This document shows, one piece after another, positions 10,777 through 24,130 of a stretch of DNA of 64,000 nt. The position numbers and the translations under genes were made by a program. Source of the DNA: Eleginops maclovinus (taxonomy: Eukaryota; Chordata; Actinopteri; Perciformes; Eleginopidae); assembly GCF_036324505.1 (NCBI RefSeq), contig NC_086368.1:9571016-9635015 (forward strand), in the 5' to 3' direction. Below the pieces are notes generated by a model. That model was not told the DNA's origin and searched no databases. It saw only the letters and a program-made list of their open reading frames with translations. The number at the start of each line of letters is the position of its first letter. The stretch's first letter is position 1.

Positions 10777-13700
10777 TCAACACATATTGCATTACTATAA
10801 CTTCAATTGTATTTTCTTACATCCCTACTTCAAATAATGTTTGTTCATTTCAGATGTGGGGTAGATAAGAAGATGCTCTGAACCTTAATCCTCGCTTCAT
10901 GTTCTGCATACTCGGTTATCTTATATTCTGCAGACCACCTTGACTGTACCTGTTATTAGTCAATATAATTTGGTGCAGTGCAGGTCCATCGGATCCCTTA
11001 TGTGGGTGGGAATAATGAAAGGGCAGCTGAATGAAGATAAGGGCAACACACCTAGCAATGAAACAAGTCCTGTTTTAACTACAATAACATAACAACACAA
11101 TAAGTTCATTTCCATGGACACTGACACTTTTTCATTTTACAGAACAAAGCATTTTTAATATTTAAAGGGACGCCTACACTTCATTTTAGAGATTTCACCT
11201 CACTGGAGAACTAGCCGTAGAGAAAAAGAAGCCTTTTAGTTTTATTCTTTTATATCCGTGAATAACCTCAATCAGGAGGATTTTGGGCTTTGTAAGACAA
11301 GCTCTTAAAAAATTCACTTTATGAATACACTCAGTTCCATTATTATGTTTCGCTATCATTATTTCATGTTTTCCCCCTGTTCAGGCTCCCTCAGGGAATT
11401 ATCTCAGGTCTTGGTACTGAAGTGAGTTACCTCAGGGACTCCGGCCTCTAACCTGTCTTCATAAATACGTTTCAAACCTAGCTGGGGAAACTTGGACACG
11501 CAGTGGATAATTCTGCGGTGCAGGAGACTGAAAATACCACAAACAAACCCCATGTTCCAAACAAAAAGGAACAACATGGCTCAATTTCTTTTTTCGTATC
11601 AAGGGAAAATCAGCATATTTTATCCCAGATTCTACATGGTGTGAGGTTAATATTGTAAAATGTTTGGATTAATTCAGTTTAGATTCTGTCATGAAAATGT
11701 TTCAACAAGCACGCACAAACAAAGAAAAGAAAAAAGCTGTAACCAGAAATCATACTATTAATATGCTATGTGCATCATATTCATTTTCATATTTAGCTGT
11801 TTAGGTACTTAGTGTACAACCATGTCAAAACATTGTTTTGTTCTCATGATGTCTTTGGGCAACATTGGGCTGTTTTACCACCACCTACAATTTTACACCA
11901 TTACACCTCTAATTATAACCTACAAACAGCTTTTTTAGCTTTTAGCAGCTCATAGATTTCCTTTGCGAATTGAATTGTGGGAGAACAGTTTGCACCAACA
12001 GCTGCCTTTCAATTTGAAAGTACTCCATGGGTTTTCAGTGCTGAGAGTATGACTTGTAATTCTTCGAGTGTGACCTACTGCTTAGATTTTTATTCTGTAT
12101 TTATTAATTTGAGACAGTGTGACAGATACAATCCAACGTTAATTGTGGACATGCAGGAACATAAAATAACCCAGGGGAAAAAATATATAATTAATATTAA
12201 TTAGTATAAAACATAAGCATAGTGAGAATTAAATTAAATGCACAACATGAAACAGTTAAAGTTCTTGTACTCAGATAGTAGTAGTGGGCATGGCCCGCCT
12301 TACAAATAATAATCCTGCAGTCATTCAGATTTGGATCCAGAACAGCCTTACCTATTCATTTCGGCTCAACCTTGACAATATTTCCAAGAGACCAACGGAA
12401 TAGCCTTCACTCTGAAACAATCTTCCTGTTCTCTTTTAAATATAACTCTTCAATTCAAAGTTTTCAAACAGTATCTCATGCTGGTCTTTGGCACACCATA
12501 TAATATAAAGGCATACTCATTAGTATCCCACAGATCCTTTTAAAGATCCCTTTTAACTAATTACCTTTTCACATTCCTTCCTCCTTCTTGCTGGTCTGTA
12601 CTTTCTGTTTTTACGTGTAATGTATCAAAGGCAATACGAGGCCAAGGGAAAGTCAAAATAAGACTTCAGTCAAGTTATTGTTTTCATGTTTTTGAACAAA
12701 TAACTGTGTGGGATGGCAGTAGTGTTCATCTTGGTGTGTGTCCCAGCCTACAGGTCTGCTGTCTGTGATAATGAAATGCCATATGTGGCAAAGACACATC
12801 CAGAGGGAAAACAGAGCAGTTTTTCATGAGAATCATATTTCTCTGTGTGCACCTTCTCCTCATTTTGTTTAGAGACACAAAAACAGGACGATCCTCATCG
12901 AAAATGCACATTGTATCATTACCAGGAAACGCCTTGGCCATTTGTTTGATGAATCACTGAGCGTCATAGGGATGAACAATTCAATCCATGCAAACAAAGT
13001 TTAGCTGTAAGAAAAACTGTGACAATGAAAAAAAGCCCTGTGGTGAAACATAACCATTAAAAAAATTGTAAAACTACGGTCACTAAATGCTGATTGCTTT
13101 ATCCAACCTATTTATCCGTTGTATTTATGTCTGTTATGTAATGTTTGTCATTCTTCAGCACAGTGAGATCTTAGGAGCAGAGGGAGCAACAGAAGCCTGC
13201 CATGATGCAAGTTGTTGCATATAAAGCTTAACTGTTCTAAAAGCTGCTGCTGGCTCTTTTGTTTTCATCTAAGTAAGATGCTGCAGCTTTGCGACCACAT
13301 TTTAAGGTGTTCGAAACAGGCTGTGTTAAGTGACATGTTTGCGTTTCACAAGTGACCCCTACTCATGGGTCTGACATGCTCATCGTCTCAGACTGTAAAG
13401 CGCCTGGCCTCCTGCAGTATCATGATCAACTGAGGCTCTGTGTTTTCAGTCTCAAAATGATATTGTTCTATTCTGTCAGACCTCAGTCTGAAGTTCTTTT
13501 TTTAATGTGTCAAATAATAAGGAAGAAGACTAACCAAATGATATATATATTGGTCTACCAACAGCTAACATATGAATAATGTTGAAACAGAACAAGTTTA
13601 TTGCCAGTTATGTTTACTATAACAAGGAAGTTGCTTTGATGTCTGGTGGTGCAAACATACAGCATAAGAAAATCAGTTGTAAGAGTAGGTTCAAAATATA

Positions 13701-14352
13701 ACGATAATAAAAAGATATTTTAAAAAACTATTTAGCATTAAAAATGAATAAACACAATTATTTACACCAAATCTAAATATGCAAGAGAACCTAAAAAAAA
13801 ACACAAAAAAAAACGTAATGACTTATGTGTCAGCAGGATTTAGAAAGAATAGTGTGAGGGTTTATCTTTACCACTGCAACACTGTCTTTACCAGTCTGTT
13901 TACAAAGTCAATCAAATAGTTGTGGAAGGTCACATGACTCCCGTTTATACGTGGGCTGTCTTCCTGTTCTTTTTAAAAAATGGACATGTTTTTCTAATTG
14001 TGGAATTGTGCTCTGATTATAAATTGTGCAGAGCTGCCGAGGATCTGGACAGGTGTTTACTGTGCCCCACGGTCGAAACTCAAGCAGTATCCAGTTTATG
14101 TTTTTATTAAATTATGAGAATTTTCTTTTTGCCATTGCCTTTTAGTTACCCGAAATGTGGGACTATTAATTTAAACATTGTCATTCGTTTTCCTGTTTAA
14201 TCTGTTAATTAATTTGTGTTTTTGGCATATTTTAAATCAAACTAAATATTTCCTTTTATTTCTATCTCACCTTTATTTCTTTTCTAAAGCAGTTTTCTTC
14301 TTGAATTTGCAACACCTATATATGCCTTCATTGCCCTTATATAACTCATATA
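10777..14352 (+). other. intron sequence, no gene seen
   Basis: About 3.6 kb of AT-rich intron. The frames here are short (62-75 codons), have ordinary composition and lack motifs. Two A-rich runs near 13790-13815. Confidence 0.55.
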
Positions 14353-14570
14353 CAGTGGTATGCAAAAGTTTGGGCACCCCTTAGGAAAACCACTGCATCA
14401 GTTTGTCACTTGCTGAGCTTTTGAAGCAGCAACTTCATTTTAACATATGTTATACCTTATGGTAACAGAAACATCTCAGTAGTGAAATAACTTTTATTGG
14501 TCAAACAGAAACATGTTTATGTGCATTCAAACAAAAATAGGCATGTGCATAAATTTGGGCACCCCTAAGA
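14353..14570. repeat. Left IR/DR end of Tc1 element 2
   Basis: Outer motif 14353-14381 and inner motif about 14543-14568, same orientation, separated by about 160 bp of unshared sequence. Confidence 0.85.
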
Positions 14571-14580
14571 AATAATTCCA

Positions 14581-15603
14581 TTAATATTTAGTATTGCCTC
14601 CTTTTGCTGCAATAACGGCCTGTAGACGCCTCATGTAGCCACAGACAAGTCCCTTAAGCCTGGCAGGTGGTATTTTGGCCCATTCTTCCACACAAAACGT
14701 CTCCAGTTCAGTCAGGTTTCTTGGCCTCCGTGCATGGACAGCCTTCTTCAAATAAATCCATACATTTTCAATGATGTTAAGGTCTGGGGACTGGGATGGC
14801 CATTCCAGAACATTGTACCTGTGCTTCTGCATGAATTCCTTGGTGGATTTTGATCGGTGCTTAGGATCATTGTCCTGCTGAAAAATCCAACCCCGGCGTA
14901 GCTTCAACTTTGTGACTGACTCTAGAACATTCTTGTCAAGAATCTCCTGGTACTGTAAGGAATTCATGTGGCCCTCAACTTTAACAAGTTTTCCAGTACC
15001 TGTGCTAGCCACACAGCCCCATAACATGATAGATCCTCCACCAAATTTTACAGTGGGCAACAAGTTCTTTTCATTGAATGCAGTGTGTTTTTTTCGCCAT
15101 GCATACCTGTTCATGTTATGACCAAATAACTCAATCTTGGTCTCATCTGACCACAGTATTTTGTTCCAAAATGCTTCTGGCTTGTCCAGATGTGCTTTTG
15201 CATACCTCATGCGACTCTTCTTGTGATTAACACTCAGGAAAGGCTTTTTGCACATCACCCTTCCAATGAGCTCTTCCTGGTGCAAAGTACGCTGGATTGT
15301 GGAACGGTGAACAACTACACCATCAGCAGCCAGATGTTGTTGTAGTTCTCTGGAGGTGGTCTGTGGCTTCTCTGTGACCATTTTCACCATCCTTCGCCTG
15401 TGCCTTTCCCCTATTTTTGTCGGCCTACCACATCTTTCCTTCACACGGACTGTTCCTGTGGCCTTCCATTTCACAACTACGTTTCTGACTGTGGAGACAG
15501 ACAGTTTAAACCTGTCAGATAATTTTTTGTACCCTTCTCCTAATTTATAATGTTGGATTATCTTAGCTTTCAGGTCAGTGGAGAGTTGTTTTGAGGTCCC
15601 CAT
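14581..15603 (-). CDS. Tc1-like transposase, intact, DD34E (second family)
   Basis: The open frame extends upstream to 15639 (352 codons). I choose the internal ATG at 15601-15603 because it gives MGTSKQLSTDLKAKIIQHY, the usual family N-terminus, a 340-residue protein, and the catalytic triad at D153 ([13 protein letters not shown]), D244 (FQQDNDPKH) and E279 (SPDLNIIENVW). This is the same register as element 1 and Sleeping Beauty. A helix-turn-helix (KLSDRFKLSVSTVRNVVVKW) and a GRP-type minor-groove motif (CGRPTK) precede the catalytic domain. The loop KFGGGSIMLWGC and the end GGNTKY are intact. No stop or frameshift. It would excise and reinsert its own element at TA sites. It reads opposite to grm4, so receptor pre-mRNA contains its antisense. 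Confidence 0.95.
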   Translation of the reverse strand: MGTSKQLSTDLKAKIIQHYKLGEGYKKLSDRFKLSVSTVRNVVVKWKATGTVRVKERCGRPTKIGERHRRRMVKMVTEKPQTTSRELQQHLAADGVVVHRSTIQRTLHQEELIGRVMCKKPFLSVNHKKSRMRYAKAHLDKPEAFWNKILWSDETKIELFGHNMNRYAWRKKHTAFNEKNLLPTVKFGGGSIMLWGCVASTGTGKLVKVEGHMNSLQYQEILDKNVLESVTKLKLRRGWIFQQDNDPKHRSKSTKEFMQKHRYNVLEWPSQSPDLNIIENVWIYLKKAVHARRPRNLTELETFCVEEWAKIPPARLKGLVCGYMRRLQAVIAAKGGNTKY

Positions 15604-15787
15604 CTTGCCACTCCCTAAGAAAGAACCTAGGCCAGGCACAGCCAGCTATTACCTATGTTAAATAGCCTTTTTCATGATTGGTTCCACCTGTCTTTGTAAT
15701 TGAAGGTCTAATGAGCTAATCAAAGCAATTTTGTGCAGCAACCTGTCAGCTATAAATCCGTACAGGTGTTGAAATGAATGCTATTTA

Positions 15788-16002
15788 TAAGGGTGCCCAA
15801 ACTTTTGCACATCCCATTTTTTGCATTTTATTTTATTATAATAAAACTATGTAATGCTACCCTAAGAATTTTGGTCTGGAAAACACTAAAACGTCTACAT
15901 CTTTGTAGGAAAACAAATGTTGTTGCTGTGATCTTCTATTATAAAGGAAAAGCAAATTGTCATGAAATCTCAGAGGGGTGCCCAAACTTTTGCATACCAC
16001 TG
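15788..16002. repeat. Right IR/DR end of Tc1 element 2
   Basis: Inner motif about 15788-15815 (GGGTGCCCAAACTTTTGC) and outer motif 15974-16002, same orientation as each other and inverted relative to the left end. Confidence 0.85.
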
Positions 16003-16009
16003 TATCTAG

Positions 16010-16627
<618 letters not shown>

Positions 16628-16693
<66 letters not shown>

Positions 16694-16747
16694 GTTATTG
16701 TTGTTGTTGTTGTTGTTATTATCATCATTATTATTGTTATTATTATT

Positions 16748-16840
<93 letters not shown>
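16628..16840. repeat. Self-complementary ATT / AAT trinucleotide tract (213 bp)
   Basis: The first part is (ATT)n with an interrupted GTT/ATC middle (16628-16750). At 16750/16751 it switches to pure (AAT)n until 16840. The ~90-bp AAT arm is complementary to the ATT arm, so the tract can fold into a long AT-only hairpin or cruciform. The long poly-Ile and poly-Asn frames across it are artefacts of the repeat. Confidence 0.97.
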
Positions 16841-16841
<1 letters not shown>

Positions 16842-17584
16842 CAATGTATTAATTTATCTTTTTTTAACCAGCAAAGTGGCATTGTCAATACAATGAATCA
16901 TTGTCTACATTTTCCTGGTCAAGGCAAGCAGCAATAACATTTAGTCACAGGCACAGAACATAAGACTTTTAACCACAAATATAGGTAACAAAATCATGAT
17001 TAAAAATAAATGAATGACACTCATTGTACCATATACGCATAACGGTTTGAGTCCAAGGATTATGGACATTATGTGATGGTTTAGCTGGTCCTAATGGGGA
17101 GCTTTGTTCTGTCAGACTGAAGTCAGATGACAGCTGATGAATTCAGTTTCTATTGTCGTGTTGCTCTGTGTCAGCTGGATGTGTAAGTAGGCAGCTGTTT
17201 GCAGCAATTAGCCTTAACAACATGATAAATCACAGTATGCAAGTATAGTGATGAAGCGAGAGTTACCTAGTGTTCAAATATTGCTCATCACACAATGTCA
17301 AGCACGCAAAACACATTTGCACCATAAATTAGGATTAATGACGATAACCATTTATTTGCATATTGAAATGTTTTTATAGAGCCCAGCTTAGATTCAGATT
17401 TAAGAATATTTTACAATATATTACAACATACAGTTGACACACAATACACAAAACATTAACTGCATCTTAAAGTGACTAAGTGGTTGTAATGATAGAAGTG
17501 CTGAGTGTTTTGTTCTTCCACTTGCGGTAAATGAAGTCTTACCCATAGATCTGACCTCAATCAACTTTCAGGTTAGTTTACAGG
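16841..17584 (+). other. intron sequence, no gene seen
   Basis: AT-rich intron without recognisable features. Confidence 0.55.
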
Positions 17585-18007
17585 TCAGCCATCTTTATTT
17601 AACTGTAGGAATAGCCAAAGAAAATCCATACATATTACACAAAACATAATTTTTCTTTTGGCTTTCTGTACAAGGCTTTTGGATTTTTTCTTTCTGCGTT
17701 TACCCCAATCAAACAAATGATTCAACTGAAGGATTTCCCAAGGGGTTTTTAGTGTTTCGGTTGGCAAAGTACGAGGGTAATTAAAAGTATGAGGCTTTAA
17801 GGTGCCCCGGTCATGTCTCCGGCTTGCACTGAGCCTGGACGGGCTTGGCTGTGGTTGCTCATCAATTATATCTGTCACTAAATTGCCTGGGCACAAGTCA
17901 AGGACTGCTGAGCGATGGAGAATAATTGATACTTGCTCAAACATGTTAAGGATTTTATAAGGGCTGGTAAAATCAAGAAATGCTTGTCTCTGCAAATTGA
18001 GATCCAT
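17585..18007 (-). other. Unidentified 140-codon open frame
   Basis: ATG-to-stop frame on the minus strand. The middle is Pro/Ser/Arg-rich (EQPQPSPSRLSASRRHDRG) and is followed by a Lys/Arg cluster (GKRRKKKSKS, then KAKRK) and a hydrophobic C-terminal stretch. I recognise no family. The composition is less random-looking than most frames here, so a decayed retroelement fragment is possible, but a chance frame is just as likely. No splice signals or promoter were assigned. Confidence 0.15.
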
Positions 18008-18585
18008 CCAATGTTTTCGAATGCTTTACTTGATCCTAGGGTGTGTCTCACGTGGGGTCATGCATTACTCAGAGATCATGTTCAAAGACAATCTATAACA
18101 TCTCTAAACTCACATCTCTGGAGAAAAGAGAACCAACATTAATAATGAGGTTATACCAAACACATTCCAAATTCATGCGTCTTTCTCAAAATAGAAATTG
18201 AGTTTATCCCATTCGTCTGTTTTAATTATTTTGGCCCAAATATATCCCTATTATGCATATTATGCTTCAGATATACTGTAGTCAAGGATTTAACCACAAA
18301 GATACATAGACCCAATAAAATCAAGACATTTTACTTTCATTCACAGGCTTTACAAACATGATGGGAATACAATCAACCAAATCTCCTTCAACACTCAAAG
18401 CATAACATACCTGAGTTTCTCCTATGTTAGGTCTGTTTGAAATTTACAAACTATTTCATTAATGTCCAAAGAAAAAATCAGAGAAAATGCATGGAAATAA
18501 GCAACATATTTCAATCAGGAGAGACGTGTTCTGACGTAACAATATGTACTTATTGTCAATCATACACAGAAAAATGTAATGGTGT

Positions 18586-18960
18586 TTGGTGATTAGACCT
18601 CATTGTGCGGAAGTATCATTCGGGAGGGAAAACCAAGCCGATAAACCCCCCCCCCGTTTGGGTCTGGACAGCGTTGGTGGTGGAGGCATGAAAGGATTAA
18701 TGTATGAAGAGGAGTGTTATAAACTTGACGTGAACCCTGGATTTGGAAGAATGGGAGGTGGAAAGGGTGGAGGTGGGCTGCGTTGACTCACCTGCAATGA
18801 CAGCTGCCAGGAGGGGAGAGAGCAGATTCAAAGAGTCGAAAGTTATAAGTTTAGCTGGGGAGGGAACGCCCCAGATCGCTGATTGGGAGGAGTGAACGTA
18901 GTAAGACGGAAATATGTGAATGACAGGATATAAAGATGGTTTTCCTGATTGAGGTTGTGC
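18586..18960. other. GC-rich, purine-biased island with TATA-like motif
   Basis: A local rise in G content inside AT-rich intron. There is a C run at 18646-18655, then G-runs (GGGAGGTGGAAAGGGTGG at about 18752-18769, GGTGGG at 18773-18778, GGGGAGGGAACGCCCC near 18858-18873), and GGATATAAAG near 18928. A cryptic promoter, enhancer or quadruplex-prone stretch is possible. No transcript is demonstrated. Confidence 0.25.
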
Positions 18961-21900
18961 TAAGCTTCATTTACACAACAGTCTCTTTTAAATACTAAGC
19001 ACCAAACTTTCCAGGTTTTTGTTTTAATTGTTAATCACTTCAATTCTGTGTTTGATTGTAAACTAAAATTAATCTCACAGAATTGAGTTGGACATTTTTC
19101 ACTGTTCTAATTGATTAACAAATAAATAGACTCAAATGGTTTGACCAGAGAATAAGCCAAAAGGGTACATTTTGAATACTGAGGAATATCTGAGCCAATA
19201 GCCAGAACGCCAATAACACAACGACCCAATGTCCGCCGTCTTGGAGTTGCACCAGCAGCTTGTCTCTGTCTCCCTTAAAAGTGCTCCCTAATATAACTCG
19301 TATATCGTTTTTTTTCATTGTTTCTTTTTTTATCTTTCTTCCCTGGCATACAGTGGCCTCTGATGTTCCCGTTGGGTGGGTCTTTGAGTGTGAGCAGCTT
19401 CTGTTCTCTCACGTACTGTCCCAGGATGTCCCCTCTACTGAAGGGAGCAGATGTAGGATACATACAGAGACAGAAATCCCTTTGATATGTAAAAAAAAAA
19501 TAGATCTGTGATAATGTGTCTGTTATGCTTCAAAAGTCTACCCAGAACTTATTCCATTGGCAGTGTTATACATTCAAATTAGAGTATTTTTCCTATCTAT
19601 ATCCATGCTCTAATTATATTTAAATTGTGCGTAAATCAAAGCAAGCAGCATGAGCACTTTCATCCCCAAATAGCTGGAACACCTTTGTGAGTTATTTCTG
19701 GCTGGACATAAGATGCTTTATTTGTTTAATTTCAAAGGGCCTATTTTCTGAAATACACACAGTTTCAGAGTTTGAATTCCACTATGGTCAATCCAGGGGT
19801 CTATTTTGTGGTCTCTCACTGCTAAACTTTGGTATTGATGGTATTTATGAACATAATACTATGTTTGAATGCAGCCAGTAGGGAACAAACAGAGAGGCCG
19901 GTCAGATGTGAGCAGCAGAGAGTGCCATCTTTGACTGCAGACAGCCCTTCTCTGCAGAGATGTTGATTACTGTGGAGTTTGCCCCCAATAGATGTCATTA
20001 ATCAAGTTAATGAAACACAATGTCAATAAGAACCCTAACAAGATTCCTGTGCAAACCAATGGCTGCCTGACATCACCCTGCTAATGGAGTAACTGCCGGC
20101 CCTGTTTGACGAGGAGCATGACAAGCATTAGCCAGAGAATTGGGATGAATCGGTGAATGTAAAGTGAAGATGAAAAAGAAAAGGGGAATTGAGTGATTTA
20201 TTTCCAGGTACCGAGAACATACAATATTTGACTTTGTCAGGGTTATGCCTCCTGGGTTAGAAAGTCAAATATAAAGAAAAAGCTAGAAACGTATTAAACT
20301 ATATTAACCAATTCTTACAAAGACAGGTATTCTTGGGACATCATATGTATTGTATGTGAATAATTTGTTATGAAGTTGGTAATATTTGTCATTTCTTTAT
20401 TAAATATTATGTGAAGAGAGCAAAATCTAATGTATAAGTCCTTTTCAATACTTTTTATATTCCTTCCAGTAGCCCATAGGCTCCTATTAAAGACGTGAAT
20501 CTTAAAAACAGCTCACACATTTATTTTTTAATTTTGTTAAAGGTTTTTTAACTTTGTCGAACAGCAGGGCTGCTGTATGCATTTTTAAGCAAATTGTACT
20601 GAACAATAAAAAGTGTGTGTTTTTCGGTACTATTTTCAGCCAAGCATTAATACATTATTAGTGATTTCAGCGAGTTACTGATGTGATGTCTTTTTAATAG
20701 TTTTTGAACAAAAAATGAAACACTCTAACTATATTGAGCTTTTGCTCTGCATCCCATTCTTGTTTGAAGAATCAATTCATGAATTGTTTTTCTCTTTTTT
20801 ATGATAGTTGATGACATTGAGAAAAACATTAATTATCCCGATGCAGATCTTTTAAAAGAATAAAAGATACATTTGATGACATAATGTTGCAGGTGTTGAT
20901 TGTATTAGAGATAAGCAGGTGTCTACAAAGAGCTCCAGAGAGACGTTTGAACATCTGTATTGATAATGACCGCAGTCACCCGGGGAAGAGATGACAGCGC
21001 ACTCAGCGATGTTCCTGCCACTATCCATATGGCCCTTTAATCTCCAGTGCACACCCGTGTGTGGCGTGTCAGACAGTTATCTCTTTATTTATTATATGAC
21101 ATCACGCAAATGACCCCTAAGTGCCCCAGATATGTCCTGTTTCAATGTGTATAAACAATTACTTGTCAGTGCTTAATTGGGCAAGGCGAATGGCTGAATG
21201 ACCATCACTCATCTTCCCTGGTGTTTCCCTCTCTCCCTCACTCAGGGCCTGTCAGGGATTTAATGGTTATGTGTCTCTCTTAATGCAAAGATACCATTAA
21301 AGCAATTTTCTTAAGCAAGTAGTGTAGCTTGAACTTCGATCTGTAGTGAAGGGCACAGTACCCTGTAGGAATGGTATCATCTCAGTATTTCCTATGCTAT
21401 AGTTGAACTAAAAGGGAAAAACTACAGGTGCAAACACTCTAAAATAGCCCAAACACTTCCATTAGGAGACAAACACAGTTTCAAAACCGATGCAAATTTA
21501 AACATACAAAAATACCCAAACTCATGCAAATAATCAAACATCTTCACCCGTTTGATAACACATGTGCAGCATTTAGAAAATGTTCCCCAACTTCTCACAG
21601 AGTTGGTCTGTTTCATAGTTGTCAGTGCTCTGTCAGTACATTTCGGATGAGTAGGTGGGCTACGTTATCTATTTAGCTCACAGCAGATCTGGAATTACAT
21701 CTGAAGGAATCATAAACAATGGAATGAATTGGTACAGATAGGATCGGTGGCTGTATGAATATGGAAAATGACAAAAAAGTGAAGAGGATACGGACTTAAA
21801 GGCATCAATACCACATTTGCTTCAAATCAATAGGCCTCTGTTTTGTCACAGGCGTAAAAGTGAAGCGTAAATTACATGTGTTGTGTGTCACGATTCATGC

Positions 21901-22376
21901 AGGAGCAGGAGATAATCAATTAACAGGACAAGAATGATTAAAAGCAAAACATTAACACCTGTTATGGATTAGGAACTGAATTTAAAAGAAGGGTGTGTAA
22001 TAACTCCGTGCTTTTGCAACATTTTGGACATTTTGATTTTAGTTTTAATAACTTTGCATGGCTAAAGGATTGGAAGTTGAAAGATGCTTAATTCTGCCTT
22101 TCTCTTTCCCAACTGTTAAGAAGGGAAGGGTTTCAATTAAACGACATATAAGAATGTAAATTGGACAGCTCAAGCAACTAATCTGGATCACAATGCTGTA
22201 ACTAATCCACAGAGCTCCTCTTCATTAGAACATATCAATTTCACTTTTGTCAGAGGGATAAGATTTCCCCAGCTTTAACTAAGCACTTTCTAAACGGCTT
22301 CATATTCTCATCATCAGACTGGGCTTATATTGACAACCTGTTATAGACCCTGATATCTTTGGGAAAAAAAACAATT
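18961..22376 (+). other. intron sequence, no gene seen
   Basis: About 3.4 kb of intron. Frames are at most 83 codons and lack motifs. The stretch about 19990-20160 is less AT-rich and simple-sequence free, and might be conserved non-coding sequence, but nothing in one genome shows that. Confidence 0.5.
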
Positions 22377-22651
22377 GTTACTTGGTTAAACCGAAATCCT
22401 GCTTTGTGGTACAGGCACTGACAGGTACTGAGTATCTATATTCTTGTTTATCTCCTTTTGTTATATGCTGCAGATGTACCCGAACTACACTTTAAAGTTA
22501 CAGTTTCTATTTACACTACACCTTCACAGCAATAGACATTAACAGTGTGTTAATCTTTTAAATTAGAAAATACTTTAAAGAGCAGCCTTGTTAAAAATTA
22601 AGATTGAAAAACAAATGAAACCATAAATTACTATATCCAAACCCCTTTTTT
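22377..22651 (+). repeat. Long direct repeat, copy A
   Basis: It begins GTTACTTGG and shares ordered blocks with copy B at 24131: TAAACCGAAATCCTGCTTTG, GCTGCAGATGTACC, TTACACTACACCTTCACAGC, ACATTAACAGT and AAACCCCTTTT. There are scattered substitutions and small indels. No coding capacity and no obvious terminal motifs. Confidence 0.85.
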
Positions 22652-24130
22652 AATCCCATGCTGATAATGTTTTCGGACCTCTGTTTTCCATTCCTGGATA
22701 ATGCTCTATCATTTCAGCATTATCACTGCTGGGAAATTGTTAATTATTACATCTGGACCCCCTTCCAGGGATAACAGGCTTTGTGATCTTATCTGCGTAC
22801 GTTGTCAAAAACAACCACAGGAAATATCTCATTTATTTTATTTTAGTCGTGACTTCCTGCAGGAGTCTTTTCCAGACAGACATTGTAGTTGTTCCTGTTT
22901 CGCACGTTTGGCATCTGGGCTGTCAGACCCATGGAGCCCGTGGCAGCTAAGAGTAACATTTGTCTTTAGATTAGGTTATTGAGTTGGAGTTATTGATTCC
23001 TAAGGTTAAACTGATAAGATGTAGCATCGACAAAGACAAGAAGAATGTACAGCTCTAGAACCAGACAACTGTGAAATAATTAAAAAAGATTTGATTGTAG
23101 CACAGTTTGGTGGACAGGAAATATAGAAACAATTTGGCATTAATACATTTTTTGCAACTCTTTCTAGATATTGACATCTTGTCTTTTGATTCAGCAGTTG
23201 TACATTGACAGGACGCTTTTGTGAACTTGTTAACAACCACATCATAATTGTTGGTAATGCAGAGGAGTTGCTGTCACGTACACTATCTGCATCAGGCTTT
23301 GCTTCACAGCTCTGTTGTTAACTGTGTAGCGTGTAAAGCACTGCACAGCATGGAGTCTAGTAATACAGAGTCCAAAAGGATTTCAAATGCATCTGTCACT
23401 ACATTTCCCCTTTAGAGCTTGTGTTCCTTTCAAGATGGTTCCTGCTAATGAGCAGGTGGAAGACATTATTGTTTAGTCATCTAATTTGAATCTTCTTGTT
23501 GATAAACACCAGCGTCCAAAAACAGCAGCTTAAGCTAAACCCACATATCTAATGTTACCCTGATTCATCGAACAGGAGGTGTTTAATCTTGATTGTTAAA
23601 AGATTTGTTTGTAGTTTGTGGGTTTTCTTTTTAGTTTAACTTATAAGTACTCCCTGTGACAAATCTTGTTTTCAAAGAAGGCAGGACACACTCCTTAGTC
23701 TGTGTCTTTTCCCCTTTTAGGGTACAATAAAATGTACATAATTATGATTCTTGTTTGTGTATGTTTTCTTTTTAACATTTGCATGAAACAAGCAGAAGAT
23801 TTGCACACTGTAAAAAGCTGTCAACAATTATGCCTGCAACGTTTCTAACTGTCGTTGTCAGTCAGAATTTAAATTGATGACACTTTTAGATACAGGTGCA
23901 ATTGTTTTATATGATTATTGTTTAACATATTGATTTTGATATAAGTGTGTAACCTATAACTTGTTAAGGTAGTTACATCACTCACTGTAGTGCTTGCTAG
24001 CTTGTTATCTGACTTTCGGTCTCTATTGACAAGAATGTTCTAACATTGTGCTGAGCTGTAAGACGGCTCAGGAGATTATGATATCACTTCTTGCATCTTA
24101 AGAACAAGTAGATCTGACTTATAACCTGGT
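22652..24130 (+). other. 1.48-kb spacer between the direct repeats
   Basis: AT-rich, with frames up to 93 codons (22701-22982) and no recognisable transposon gene. If the flanking repeats were LTRs an internal region would be expected here, but I see no gag/pol-like coding. Confidence 0.5.

Larger units (their letters stand above)
14353..16002 (-). mobile_element. Complete Tc1-like DNA transposon, element 2 (1650 bp)
   Basis: The outer ends CAGTGGTATGCAAAAGTTTG (left) and its reverse complement (right) match over 29 bp. A TA lies on each side (14351-14352 and 16003-16004). A second, inner copy of the GTTTGGGCACCC motif occurs in each end (near 14543-14568 and 15788-15815), while the sequence between outer and inner copies is not shared. 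The ends are therefore an IR/DR of about 215 bp built from short repeats. This family differs from element 1 in both ends and protein. Its transposase is intact and antisense to grm4. The right boundary is 46 bp from the next grm4 exon. Confidence 0.95.

Noticed and set aside
15604..15639. Upstream ATG extending the second transposase to 352 residues
   Set aside because: The internal ATG gives the standard family N-terminus, length 340 and canonical catalytic numbering; the 12 extra residues are probably leader sequence.
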